Positions 1 through 11,910 of a stretch of 64,000 nucleotides of DNA are shown one piece after another. Under the pieces are notes generated by a model. That model was not told where the DNA came from. It saw nothing but the letters and a program-made list of their open reading frames with translations, and ran no database searches. This DNA comes from an uncultured Alphaproteobacteria bacterium (GTDB lineage: Bacteria > Pseudomonadota > Alphaproteobacteria > HIMB59 > GCA-002718135), in the NCBI GenBank assembly GCA_902596365.1, contig CACJTT010000002.1:1-64000 (forward strand), given 5' to 3'. Numbering within the stretch: position 1 is the stretch's first letter; every line of letters begins with the position of its first letter. The position numbers and the translations under genes are program-made.

Positions 1-1
1 G

Positions 2-202
2 AGAGCTCACGGTGTTCCAGAAATAATAAAATTTTTAAGAAATGAAATTAGTTTAGAGGAGTGCATTAGCAAAGGACAACAGGTAACGAGGAATTATGTA
101 AAAAGGCAACATACCTGGTGGAATTCGACAAATTTAGATATTTTGCATCAATTTGATAAATTTCCTATCGAAATTGAAATTAATTCTATTAAAATTGACT
201 GA
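2..202 (+). CDS. miaA: tRNA dimethylallyltransferase MiaA, C-terminal end only
   Basis: The window opens inside this gene; only the last 66 codons and the TGA stop are present. The visible part holds the MiaA C-terminal signatures: a GVPEI stretch near the start of the fragment and RNYVKRQHTWWN, which matches the family's conserved R-Y-x-K-R-Q-x-T-W region. MiaA transfers a dimethylallyl group to A37 of tRNAs that read U-initial codons. The ilv operon follows after a 53-nt gap. The frame is clean to the window edge, so there is no sign of decay. Identification rests on these motifs and the fragment's position at a normal MiaA C-terminus. Confidence 0.85.
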   Translation, partial: RAHGVPEIIKFLRNEISLEECISKGQQVTRNYVKRQHTWWNSTNLDILHQFDKFPIEIEINSIKID

Positions 203-255
203 TTTTAAACTAATTTATTGATTTTATTTTATCCACAGCCTATGAGATCTTGGCA

Positions 256-2021
256 ATGAAACAAGAAATGACAGGGGCAGAAATCGTATTGCAATCACTT
301 GTTGAACAAGGGGTTGAAGTAGTATTTGGTTATCCTGGTGGTGCAGTTTTACCAATATATGATACCTTATTTAAACAAAATTCTATTAAACATGTTTTAG
401 TTCGCCAAGAAGGTGGTGCAATTCATGCAGCTGAAGGATATGCACGCTCAACAGGTAAAGTTGGTGTAGTATTAGTTACATCTGGTCCTGGAGCAACTAA
501 TGTCGTTACAGGGTTAACAGATGCTATGATGGATAGTATCCCAATTGTTTGTATCACTGGTCAAGTGCCTCAACATTTAATTGGTAGTGATGCATTTCAA
601 GAATGTGACACCACAGGAATTACAAGACCTTGTACTAAGCATAATTATTTAGTTAAAGATCCAAATAAATTATCACCTGTCTTTCATGAGGCTTTTACAA
701 TTGCTAAAGATGGAAGACCAGGTCCTGTTTTAATTGACATCCCAAAAGATGTTCAGTTTGCAAAAGGAAATTATATACAAAAAGAAAAAATAATAATTCC
801 ATCTCATAGATTGTTTGAACCAGAGATTTTTAAGAATGATGAAAAAATTAATGAGGTTGTTAATTTAATTTCAAAAGCAAAAAAACCTATTTTTTATATA
901 GGTGGCGGATGTATTAACTCTGGACCAAAAGCTTCAGAGTTAGTTTCACAATTTGTCGAAATGACAGAAGCACCAGCTACTATGACGTTAATGGGCTTAG
1001 GTGTTCTTGGATCATCTCATTCCAACTCGCTTGGAATGCTTGGCATGCACGGCATGTACGAAGCTAATATGGCGATGCACGAATGTGATTTATTGATTAA
1101 CATCGGAGCGCGTTTTGATGATAGAGTAACAGGTAGGCTTGATGCATTCTCACCAAATTCTAAAAAAATTCATATTGATATTGATGAAAGTAATATTAAT
1201 AAAACAATCAAAGTTGATGTGCCGGTTGTTGGTGATGTAAAAAGTATTTTAAAGAAAGTTGTAAAAGTTTGGAAAGATAATAATTTAAAAACAAATAAAT
1301 CTGATCTTAAATTATGGTGGGATAAAATTAATAATTGGAAAAAAATAGATTGCTTGCATTTTACAAACAATGAAAAAGAAATAAAACCACAGTATGCTAT
1401 TCAAAGATTATATGAATTAACTAAAGATAAGAAAACATTTATCACTACGGAAGTTGGTCAACATCAAATGTGGGCTGCACAGTATTATAAATTTGAAAAA
1501 CCAAATAGATGGCTTACCTCGGGTGGATTAGGAACAATGGGCTATGGTTTTCCAGCTGCAATAGGAGCGCAAGTAGCTAATCCAAATGCGTTGGTCATTG
1601 ACATAGCTGGTGATGCATCAATTCTTATGAATATTCAAGAAATGAGTACAGCTGTTCAATATAGGTTGCCGGTAAAAATTTTTATTCTTAACAATGAATA
1701 TATGGGCATGGTAAGACAATGGCAGGAGCTTTTACATGGGGGTCGATATTCAGAAAGTTATACTGACAGTCTCCCAGATTTTGTAAAATTAGCAGAGAGC
1801 TATAAAGCGATTGGTCTTAGAGCAAAAAAACCTGCAGAGCTTGATGATGTAATTAAAGAAATGATTAATACAGATAAAACAGTTATTGCTGATATTTGGG
1901 TAACTAAAGAGGAAAATTGCTTTCCAATGATTCAGAGTGGTTCTGCTCATAATGAGATGGTTCTTAGTAAGGATCAGAAACAAGATAAGCTCTCAGCTGA
2001 GAAAGGTAAGATTTTAGTATA

Positions 2022-2022
<1 letters not shown>
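256..2022 (+). CDS. ilvB: Acetolactate synthase large (catalytic) subunit
   Basis: This is the ThDP-dependent first common enzyme of valine, leucine and isoleucine synthesis. It condenses pyruvate with pyruvate or 2-oxobutyrate. The protein is about 588 aa, normal for IlvB/IlvI. It shows the N-terminal catalytic glutamate in RQEGGAIHAAEGYARS (Glu near residue 52), the SGPGATN stretch, and the C-terminal ThDP/Mg motif GDASILMNIQE running to NNEYMGM. I prefer ATG 256 because a GAG-containing stretch sits about 9 nt upstream; TTG 250 is in frame and would add two residues. The stop overlaps the ilvH start by one base (TAATG), so translation is probably coupled. No obvious attenuator is seen in the 53-nt leader. 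Confidence 0.95.
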
Positions 2023-3583
<1,561 letters not shown>

Positions 3584-3592
3584 ATGAAAGTT

Positions 3593-3618
3593 TTGTTATA
3601 GGTTTTTTAGTGTATAAT
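3593..3618 (+). promoter_or_regulatory. Possible promoter between ilvC and leuA
   Basis: The 43-nt gap between ilvC and leuA contains a perfect TATAAT at 3613-3618 with a TTGTTA 14 nt upstream. The spacing is shorter than the usual 16-18 nt, and TATAAT ends only 8 nt before the leuA ATG, so a transcript from it would be nearly leaderless. In such AT-rich DNA a chance match is quite possible. Confidence 0.25.
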
Positions 3619-3626
3619 AGAAGAAA

Positions 3627-5183
3627 ATGACTGAGAAAATTTATATATTTGATACCACTTTAAGAGATGGTGAACAATCACCAGGAGCATCTATGAATTT
3701 AGATGAAAAACTTCAAATAGCTGAAGTTTTAGACTCTATGAAAGTAGATATTATTGAAGCTGGATTTCCTATTGCATCTAATGGAGACTTCGAGGCTGTT
3801 AGAGAGGTAAGCAAACAGGTTAAAAATTCAACAATAGCAGGTTTAGCAAGAGCAAGTTTGAAAGATATTGATAGAGCTTGGGAGGCTGTCCAACATGCTA
3901 AATCACCTCGAATTCACACTTTTATTGCAACTAGCCCTCTTCATATGAAATATAAACTTAAAAAAACTGAAGAAGAAGTGTTGGAAGCAATTAACAAAAC
4001 TGTATCACATGCAAGAAATTTATGTGAAAATATTGAGTGGAGTTGTGAAGATGGAGGAAGATCAGAATTAGATTTTCTTTATAAATGTATTGAACTTGCA
4101 ATTAATTGTGGTGCATCAACAATTAATATTCCAGATACAGTCGGTTATACTTTACCAGAGGAGTTTGGTAAAATTTTTAAAAATGTAAAAAATAATGTGC
4201 CAAATATAGACAAAGCAATTTTATCAACTCATACTCATAATGATCTTGGATTAGCTACAGCAAATAATGTAGCTGCCATTAAAGAAGGAGCAAGACAAGT
4301 TGAATGCACAATAAATGGTATGGGAGAAAGAGCAGGTAACTCATCTCTGGAAGAAATAGTAATGACTCTAAAAGTAAAAAAAGATTTGATGCCTTATCAT
4401 ACAGATATAAAAACTGATCTTATTATGAAAGCATCTAGATTGGTTTCTTCAATTACTGGATTTCCGGTACAGCCTAATAAAGCGATTGTTGGAGCTAATG
4501 CTTTTGCTCATGAAGCTGGTATACATCAAGACGGAATGCTTAAACATGCTGGCACATATGAGATAATGACGCCTGAGTCTATTGGCCTAAATAAATCTTC
4601 TTTAGTATTAGGAAAACATTCAGGAAAGCATGCTTTTTCAGAAAAATTAAAAGAATTAGGATACGAACCTGGAGACAATGCCTTGATGGAATTGTTTGGT
4701 AGATTTAAAGATTTAGCTGATAAGAAAAAAGAAATTTTTGAAGAAGATCTTATTGCTTTAGCTGAAGATCGATCAGCATCTTATGATGAACACATAAAAT
4801 TTGTATCTTTAGATGTTAATGCGGGTTCTGTAAAAAAACATGAAGCAAACTTAAAAATAGAAATGGATGAAGGAGTAAAATTAATTAAAGATTTTGGTAA
4901 CGGTCCTGTTGATGCTACATTTAATGCAATAAAAAAACTTACCTCTACTAATTTTAAATTAAAGCTATATCAAGTTAATGCTATAACAGCAGGTACTGAT
5001 GCTCAAGGCGAGGTAACAGTTCGTTTAGAAGATGAGGATTTATCTTCTCAAGCCAAAGGAAGTGACCCTGATATAATTGTTGCTTCTGCTAAAGCGTATA
5101 TAAGCGCATTAAATAGATTATTATTTAAAAAAACTAAATCAATTGTAAAAAAATCTGCAGAAATAAAAATAGAAGGAGTATAG
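3627..5183 (+). CDS. leuA: 2-isopropylmalate synthase
   Basis: LeuA catalyses the first committed step of leucine synthesis, condensing acetyl-CoA with 2-oxoisovalerate. The 518-aa length matches the type 1 enzymes. The HMGL-like TIM barrel begins with DTTLRDGEQSPGASMN (residues about 9-24, a metal and substrate site). The second metal site HTHNDLGLATANN is near residue 205, and NGMGERAGN near residue 233. The LeuA dimer (regulatory) domain, the seat of leucine feedback in the family, fills the last 120 or so residues. It follows ilvBHC with a 43-nt gap and precedes mreB by 6 nt. No internal damage is seen. Confidence 0.95.
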   Translation: MTEKIYIFDTTLRDGEQSPGASMNLDEKLQIAEVLDSMKVDIIEAGFPIASNGDFEAVREVSKQVKNSTIAGLARASLKDIDRAWEAVQHAKSPRIHTFIATSPLHMKYKLKKTEEEVLEAINKTVSHARNLCENIEWSCEDGGRSELDFLYKCIELAINCGASTINIPDTVGYTLPEEFGKIFKNVKNNVPNIDKAILSTHTHNDLGLATANNVAAIKEGARQVECTINGMGERAGNSSLEEIVMTLKVKKDLMPYHTDIKTDLIMKASRLVSSITGFPVQPNKAIVGANAFAHEAGIHQDGMLKHAGTYEIMTPESIGLNKSSLVLGKHSGKHAFSEKLKELGYEPGDNALMELFGRFKDLADKKKEIFEEDLIALAEDRSASYDEHIKFVSLDVNAGSVKKHEANLKIEMDEGVKLIKDFGNGPVDATFNAIKKLTSTNFKLKLYQVNAITAGTDAQGEVTVRLEDEDLSSQAKGSDPDIIVASAKAYISALNRLLFKKTKSIVKKSAEIKIEGV

Positions 5184-6231
<1,048 letters not shown>

Positions 6232-6236
6232 GATTT

Positions 6237-7058
6237 ATGGCACTATCCTTTAAAGTTAAAGCAATATCTCGCAAGAGATTAATTAAAAATATTTCATTAT
6301 CTTTTATTTTTTTATTTTCCGTTATTTTGATTTTATTTTCTAAATCTGATTATTTTTTTGTTAATAAATTTAAATCAATATCAAATACTTATCTTCATCC
6401 AATAACCTCTTTTATTGTATCACCTGTAAAAGTTGCATCTAATTTACAAACTCAATTTTATGAATTTAGAAACTTAAAAATAGAAAACAAGATTCTTAAA
6501 GAAGAAATTATGCGCCTAAAAAAATGGCAAGCTTTAGCTATTCATAATAGTTCTGAAAATAGAGTTTTAAAAAAACTTCTTAATGCTACTAATAATGACT
6601 TATCATTAGTAAAAACAGCTTCAATTTTAAGTAGAAATGACTTTCTGTATAGTAAAATGGTTATAATTAACGCTGGACTTAAAGACGGAATTATAACAGA
6701 AATGGCTGTTATAAATCACCGAGGTCTTGTTGGAAGAACTATAGATCCTTCTATAAACAATTCAAAAGTATTATTATTAACTGATCCTAATTCCTCTATT
6801 TCTGTAAAAACAATTTCTAATGAAAATCATTCTATTCTTCGAGGTGCTGATGATGGTATACATTTAGTAAGTGCTTTTAATAAAAGTGAAAAAATGCCTA
6901 AAGTTGGTGATTTAGTTGTTACGAGTGGGAGTGCGCAAGTTTTTCCTGCTGATATCTTAGTTGGTAAAATTGTTAAGGTGATAAAAAATAATTTCTATGT
7001 TTTGCCTTTTGTTGATTTTAAAAAAATTGACTATGTACAAATTGTTGAAACTAAATAA
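6237..7058 (+). CDS. mreC: Rod-shape determining protein MreC
   Basis: MreC is a bitopic inner-membrane protein that links cytoplasmic MreB to periplasmic PBP2. The protein is 273 aa. A basic cytoplasmic tail is followed by one membrane helix at about residues 18-36. A coiled-coil stretch around residues 75-100 (KIENKILKEEIMRLKKWQ) and the periplasmic beta domain follow, with the family's typical GLVGR near residue 162 and GDLVVTSG near residue 223. It starts 5 nt after mreB, and its stop overlaps the mreD start by one base. Position and architecture make the call secure, although sequence conservation in MreC is generally low. Confidence 0.9.
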   Translation: MALSFKVKAISRKRLIKNISLSFIFLFSVILILFSKSDYFFVNKFKSISNTYLHPITSFIVSPVKVASNLQTQFYEFRNLKIENKILKEEIMRLKKWQALAIHNSSENRVLKKLLNATNNDLSLVKTASILSRNDFLYSKMVIINAGLKDGIITEMAVINHRGLVGRTIDPSINNSKVLLLTDPNSSISVKTISNENHSILRGADDGIHLVSAFNKSEKMPKVGDLVVTSGSAQVFPADILVGKIVKVIKNNFYVLPFVDFKKIDYVQIVETK

Positions 7059-7546
7059 TGTTATCGAAGCTACTTAGTAGTCAAATAATAATATATCATT
7101 GTATTCTATTTTTTTCTTTCTCCTTAAGTGTAAATTATTTTGTTAATTTAGAGATTATAAATTATTTTGCATATGTTTGTTTTCATCTAACTTTAATTTA
7201 TTTATTTTTTTATTTTTTTCATTTTGCTCTTATTTTTTTAACTTTTTTATATGGAATATTTTTTGATATTTTTTTAGTTGATAATATTTCACCTCATTTA
7301 ATTACATTTTTGATATTTTCTGTATTATTTTACTTTGCAAGAAAATATTTATTTAATTTATCTTCAATTAAGATTTCTTATATTATTATTATATTATCTC
7401 TTTTGATGTTTTTTTCAGAAGCTTTAATTGCTAATTTACTTTTTAATTATCCAATTAATTATGAAAATTTTATATGGATATTTATTACATTTATTATTAT
7501 TTTTTATCCTACTTTATTGTTATTTTCTAAAATAGATAAATTGTAA
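7058..7546 (+). CDS. mreD: Rod-shape determining protein MreD
   Basis: This is a very hydrophobic 162-aa protein with about five predicted membrane helices. That size and topology are expected for MreD, a multispanning partner in the MreBCD elongasome. Its sequence is extremely rich in Phe, Leu and Ile, partly reflecting the genome's base composition. The one motif-like region is YGIFFDIFLVDNISPHLITF near residue 67, equivalent to the G-x-x-x-D-x-x-x-x-x-x-x-G/H-x-x-x-x loop of MreD. The assignment leans on gene order: mreC ends on its start and mrdA starts on its stop, both by one-base overlap. Confidence 0.8.
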   Translation: MLSKLLSSQIIIYHCILFFSFSLSVNYFVNLEIINYFAYVCFHLTLIYLFFYFFHFALIFLTFLYGIFFDIFLVDNISPHLITFLIFSVLFYFARKYLFNLSSIKISYIIIILSLLMFFSEALIANLLFNYPINYENFIWIFITFIIIFYPTLLLFSKIDKL

Positions 7547-9345
7547 TGTTTTATTCAGAGCAAAAAAAACAAATCTCGACTTATAACCGACGTACATTTT
7601 TCTTATTTCTTTTAAAACTTTCTTTATTTACTGCTGTAGGTTGGCGTATATATAATATTCAAATATTAGATGCATCTAAATACAAAATGTTATCTAAAAA
7701 AAATCAGATAGATCTTGAAATAATTTTTCCCTTAAGGGGTAAAATTTTTGATAGAAATAATATACTAATAGCCAATAATGAAAAAGTATATGATGTATAT
7801 TTAATTCCAGAAAATACAAAATCAATAAGCAATACATTAAGTGCATTATCAAAATTTCTTGATATTGATTTTGCAAAAAGAAGAAAAATTATAGATCTGT
7901 CTTCTAAAGTTAAAAAATTTGAAAAAATCAAAATTTTTGAAAATATTTCATGGACAATTTTAGAAAAAATAGAAACAAATAAATATAATTTAGAAGGAAT
8001 ATTTATAGCTGAAGATCATATAAGGATCTATCCTTATAAAGAAGTATTTTCTCATTTATTAGGCTATATTAGTAAACCTAATCAAAAAGAACTTTCCTTA
8101 CCATTTATTTCAAAAATGCCTGACCTTGATATAGGTAAAGAAGGGTTAGAAAAATCTTTTAATCCAATACTAGTAGGTAAGCCTGGTCAAAGAGAAATTG
8201 AAGTAAATTCTAAGGGAAGAATAATAAGAGAAATTTCAAAAGTTGATAGTATACAAGGTAAAGAGCTATTACTTTCTGTTGACTCACGTATACAGGAATA
8301 CTCAATAAATTTACTTAAATCATACAGAGCTGGATCTATTAATTTAATTAATATTAAGAACGGTGAAATTTTATGCATGGCTTCTACCCCAACTTATGAT
8401 CCAAATAAAATAATCAAAAAACCTAATAAAGAATATTGGGAAAGCATTTTATCAAATTCTCTATCACCTCTAACTAATAGAAGTCTTCAAGGTCTATATT
8501 CTCCGGGGTCTACTTTTAAAATGATTGTAGCAATAGCTGGGCTTAAACATGGAGTTATAAATTCTGATTCAACACACTCGTGCAGTGGTAAAATTGAATT
8601 TGGCAATAGATTATACCATTGTTGGAAAACAAATGGTCATGGGAGAATGAATGTCACAGATGCTATCACACAATCTTGTGATGTTTTTTTTTATGAAATT
8701 TCAAAAAAATTAGGAATAGATAAAATTGCTAAAGTTGCTGAAGATTTTGGTTTAGGGCAGACCTTCGATATTTCGATGCCCAATCAAAAAAAAGGAATAG
8801 TTCCATCAAGAAAATGGAAAAAAAATACTTTAGGTGAAAGTTGGTATGCAGGAGAAACATTAATTTCAGGTATAGGACAAGGTTTTGTTTTAACAAACCC
8901 TTTTCAACTTGCTGTAATGACTTCTATTATTGCATCAAATGGAAAGATAGTAGAGCCAACAATAGTTAAGAGTAAAAAAGTCAAGTTTAAAGCTACTGAC
9001 AAATATTCAAAAGAAATCAAAATAATTAAAAAAGCTATGTTTAAAGTAGTCAATGAAAATAAAGGTACTGCTTTTAAATCACGATTAGAGGATGTAAAAT
9101 TTGCAGGCAAAACAGGGACATCACAAGTAAGACGTATTTCTTTAGCAGAGAGAGAAAGTGATGATTTTAGAAAAAAAGAGCAAGAATGGAAAAATAGAGA
9201 TCACGCTCTATTTGTTGGCTATATACCTTATGATGATCCGCTATATGCTATTTCTGTAATTATTGAACATGGTGGCTCAGGTGCATCTACTGCTGCACCA
9301 ATTGCAAAACAGGTTTTTAATTTTATTAACAAATTAGATTTATGA
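7546..9345 (+). CDS. mrdA: Penicillin-binding protein 2, elongation transpeptidase
   Basis: This is the class B PBP that cross-links peptidoglycan during cell elongation, with RodA as its glycosyltransferase partner. The protein is 599 aa with one N-terminal membrane helix (about residues 18-34). A PBP dimerisation domain follows, then a transpeptidase domain. The active-site set is complete: SxxK as STFK in YSPGSTFKM (about residue 323), SxN-type SCD in TQSCDVFFYE (about residue 378), and KTGTSQV (about residue 523). It overlaps rodA by 4 nt (ATGA). Length and motifs are normal for PBP2/MrdA rather than the divisome PBP3, and the mre context agrees. Confidence 0.95.
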   Translation: MFYSEQKKQISTYNRRTFFLFLLKLSLFTAVGWRIYNIQILDASKYKMLSKKNQIDLEIIFPLRGKIFDRNNILIANNEKVYDVYLIPENTKSISNTLSALSKFLDIDFAKRRKIIDLSSKVKKFEKIKIFENISWTILEKIETNKYNLEGIFIAEDHIRIYPYKEVFSHLLGYISKPNQKELSLPFISKMPDLDIGKEGLEKSFNPILVGKPGQREIEVNSKGRIIREISKVDSIQGKELLLSVDSRIQEYSINLLKSYRAGSINLINIKNGEILCMASTPTYDPNKIIKKPNKEYWESILSNSLSPLTNRSLQGLYSPGSTFKMIVAIAGLKHGVINSDSTHSCSGKIEFGNRLYHCWKTNGHGRMNVTDAITQSCDVFFYEISKKLGIDKIAKVAEDFGLGQTFDISMPNQKKGIVPSRKWKKNTLGESWYAGETLISGIGQGFVLTNPFQLAVMTSIIASNGKIVEPTIVKSKKVKFKATDKYSKEIKIIKKAMFKVVNENKGTAFKSRLEDVKFAGKTGTSQVRRISLAERESDDFRKKEQEWKNRDHALFVGYIPYDDPLYAISVIIEHGGSGASTAAPIAKQVFNFINKLDL

Positions 9346-10442
9346 TATTGCAAAAAATAAAAAATTTAAATTACTTAGTTATTTTTCTGCTCATTCTCTT
9401 GTCTTTTATAGGTGCTGCTGGTTTGTATTCTGCTGCTGATGGCTCTTATCATCCATGGGCCTCTAGACATTTAATTAGGTTTTATGCTTTTCTTCTAATG
9501 GCTTTAGTTATAAGCACTATTGATATAAAATTAATTTATAAATATTCTTATTCATTATTTTTAATTAGTTTAATATTACTTATTTCGGTTGAGATAATAG
9601 GAGTTCTTGGTAAGGGAGCTACTAGATGGATTAGAATATTTGGCTTAAGCATTCAGCCATCTGAACTTGTCAAGATAACGATTATCTTAGCATTAGCTAA
9701 ATTTTATAATGATATAAAATTTGAAAATGTAAAAAAAATAAGTTTCTTATTCTTTCCATTTTTAATATTAATTATTCCCTTTATTTTTGTTGTAATACAA
9801 CCTGATTTAGGGACTTCACTCAGCATAATTATGCTTGGTATTTTCATTCTTTTTTTTGTTGGAATACAATTATGGAAATTTATTCTTGGTTTTATAACTG
9901 CTGTTATTTCTATACCAATTCTTTTACAGCTAATTAAACCTTATCAAAAGGATCGCATAATTTCATTTCTAAATCCTGAGTCTGATCCTCTTGGTCAAGG
10001 ATATCAATTAATTCAATCAAAAATTGCTCTCGGTTCAGGGGGTGCGACAGGCAAGGGTTTTTTGCAAGGAACTCAATCATATCTTGAATTTCTACCTGAA
10101 AAGCAAACAGATTTTATTTTTACCCTTATAGGAGAGGAATTTGGGTTTATTGGAACAATATTTATAATTTCCCTTTTTATTTTGTTAATAGCTGTTTGTT
10201 ACTTTATTAGTATAAAATGTTTTCATTCATTTGGGAAGATTCTAGCTTTAGGAATAGCATCAAATATTTTTATTTATGTTTTTATGAATGTTGCTATGGT
10301 GTCAGGCCTAATGCCTGTTGTGGGTATTCCTTTGCCACTTATTTCTTATGGTGGATCAGTAATGTTATCAATAATGATATCAATGGGGTTAGTGTTAAAT
10401 GTTGATCTTAATTACAATTTGAAAAAATTAAGCAATGCTTAA
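9342..10442 (+). CDS. rodA: RodA, SEDS-family peptidoglycan glycosyltransferase
   Basis: RodA polymerises lipid II into glycan strands in the elongasome. The protein is 366 aa with about ten membrane helices. SEDS hallmarks are present: the WIRIFGLSIQPSELVK stretch near residue 97, QPDLGTSLSI near residue 150 with its conserved Asp, the large-loop segment LEFLPEKQTDFIFTLIGEEFG near residue 249, and PLPLISYGGS near residue 331. It overlaps mrdA by 4 nt upstream and livG by 8 nt downstream. The mre block therefore runs without a gap into the amino acid transporter genes, which is functionally unrelated but consistent with genome compaction. Confidence 0.94.
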   Translation: MILQKIKNLNYLVIFLLILLSFIGAAGLYSAADGSYHPWASRHLIRFYAFLLMALVISTIDIKLIYKYSYSLFLISLILLISVEIIGVLGKGATRWIRIFGLSIQPSELVKITIILALAKFYNDIKFENVKKISFLFFPFLILIIPFIFVVIQPDLGTSLSIIMLGIFILFFVGIQLWKFILGFITAVISIPILLQLIKPYQKDRIISFLNPESDPLGQGYQLIQSKIALGSGGATGKGFLQGTQSYLEFLPEKQTDFIFTLIGEEFGFIGTIFIISLFILLIAVCYFISIKCFHSFGKILALGIASNIFIYVFMNVAMVSGLMPVVGIPLPLISYGGSVMLSIMISMGLVLNVDLNYNLKKLSNA

Positions 10443-11205
10443 AATAAAAAATCTAAATAAAAGTTTTGGCGGCTTAAAAGCTGTAAATAATGTTAATCTT
10501 GAAGTTCAAAAAAGCTCTATTACAGGGTTAATTGGGCCAAATGGTGCAGGTAAAACTACACTATTTAACACAATTGCTGGTCTTTATGAGCCCGAACATG
10601 GTGAGATATATCTTGAGGGTACAGATATTGCTAGATTAAAACCTCATGAATTGTTCAATATGGGAGTTTTGAGAACTTTTCAAATTGCTCATGAGTTTTC
10701 ATCTTTGACAGTGTTAGAAAACTTAATGATGGTTCCTGGTAATCAAAGAGGAGAAAAATTAATTTATGCATTATTTGGTGATAAAGCTGTTAGACAACAA
10801 GAAGAAGAAATTCGAGCTAAAGCAATTGATGTTATAGAATTTTTAAATCTAAAACATCTTACACAAGAAATAGCTGGAAATTTATCTGGAGGTCAAAAAA
10901 AATTATTGGAACTTGGTAGGACAATGATGGTTGAAGCAAATTTAGTTTTATTAGATGAAGTTGGAGCAGGAGTAAATAGAACTCTTCTAAATGAAATTTC
11001 TGATGCAATAATAAGGTTAAATAAAGAACGAAATTATACTTTTTTTGTAATTGAGCATGATATGGATTTGATAGAAAAAATTTGTGATCCAGTAATAGTT
11101 ATGGCAGAGGGGAGCGTACTATTTGAAGGAAAATTTTCTCAAGTAAAATCAAATGAAGAAGTAATAGAAGCGTATTTAGGTAGAGGTTTAAAAAATAAAA
11201 AATAA
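10435..11205 (+). CDS. livG: Branched-chain amino acid-type ABC transporter ATPase (LivG-like)
   Basis: This is one of the two ATPase subunits of a HAAT-family importer. The protein is 256 aa. It has Walker A GPNGAGKTT (about residues 35-43), the LSGGQKK signature near residue 150, Walker B LVLLDEVGAG near residue 173, and the H-loop in FFVIEHDMD near residue 203. The longer insert between Walker A and the signature, including the LRTFQIAHEFSSLTVLENLM region, is typical of LivG rather than LivF. In Walker B the usual DEP is DEV, and the following GAGVN keeps the family's A-G pattern. The start overlaps rodA by 8 nt and the stop overlaps livF by one base. Confidence 0.88.
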   Translation: MLKIKNLNKSFGGLKAVNNVNLEVQKSSITGLIGPNGAGKTTLFNTIAGLYEPEHGEIYLEGTDIARLKPHELFNMGVLRTFQIAHEFSSLTVLENLMMVPGNQRGEKLIYALFGDKAVRQQEEEIRAKAIDVIEFLNLKHLTQEIAGNLSGGQKKLLELGRTMMVEANLVLLDEVGAGVNRTLLNEISDAIIRLNKERNYTFFVIEHDMDLIEKICDPVIVMAEGSVLFEGKFSQVKSNEEVIEAYLGRGLKNKK

Positions 11206-11909
11206 TGATTAGTTTAGTGGGTAGTAATTTAACAGCAGGGTATGGTGGTGTTGATATAATTAAAAATATTACCTTAGAAGTTAAGCAAGGAGAAATAGCT
11301 GTAATAGTTGGACCAAATGGAGCAGGAAAATCAACAGCAATGAAAGCTTTATTAGGAATGCTAAAATTAACGGATGGATCAGTGAGTTTTGCAAAAGATG
11401 ATATAACTTTGATGCTTCCTCAAGACCGTGTTAATTTAGGAATAGCTTTTGTCCCGCAGACAAATAATGTTTTTACAGGAATGACTGTCGAAGAAAATTT
11501 AGAGATGGGTGGATTTATAAGATCTGATAATATTCATCATACTATCGAAGATATTTACAATCTTTTTCCTGTACTAAAAGAAAAGAGAAATCAGAATGCG
11601 GGTGAATTATCAGGTGGTCAACGTCAACAAGTTGCTTTTGGAAGAGCCTTAATGACAAAACCAAAAATTTTAATGCTAGATGAACCTACTGCTGGTGTAT
11701 CACCCATTGTGATGGATGAACTTTTTGCAAGAATTATTGAAGTAGGAAAAACGGGTGTTGGAATTTTAATGGTTGAACAAAATGCAAAACAAGCTCTTAA
11801 CATTGCTGATAGAGGTTACGTATTAGTTAATGGTAAACACAGTAGAGAAGGCAGTGGGCAAGATTTACTAAATAATCCTGAAGTAAGAAAATCTTTTTTA
11901 GGGGGTTAA
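11205..11909 (+). CDS. livF: Branched-chain amino acid-type ABC transporter ATPase (LivF-like)
   Basis: This is the second ATPase of the HAAT importer. The protein is 234 aa, the usual LivF size. It shows Walker A GPNGAGKST near residue 37, the Q-loop in FVPQTNNVF, signature LSGGQRQQVAFGRALM near residue 136, Walker B ILMLDEPTAG near residue 157, and the H-loop replaced by EQN in LMVEQNAKQAL. This E-Q-N variant is normal for LivF. It lies between livG (one-base overlap) and the permease gene livH (1-nt gap). Confidence 0.9.
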   Translation: MISLVGSNLTAGYGGVDIIKNITLEVKQGEIAVIVGPNGAGKSTAMKALLGMLKLTDGSVSFAKDDITLMLPQDRVNLGIAFVPQTNNVFTGMTVEENLEMGGFIRSDNIHHTIEDIYNLFPVLKEKRNQNAGELSGGQRQQVAFGRALMTKPKILMLDEPTAGVSPIVMDELFARIIEVGKTGVGILMVEQNAKQALNIADRGYVLVNGKHSREGSGQDLLNNPEVRKSFLGG

Positions 11910-11910
11910 T

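Noticed and set aside
242-259. Short frame MRSWQ before ilvB, as an attenuator leader peptide
   Set aside because: Five codons with no Leu, Ile or Val, overlapping the ilvB start; no alternative hairpins were seen.
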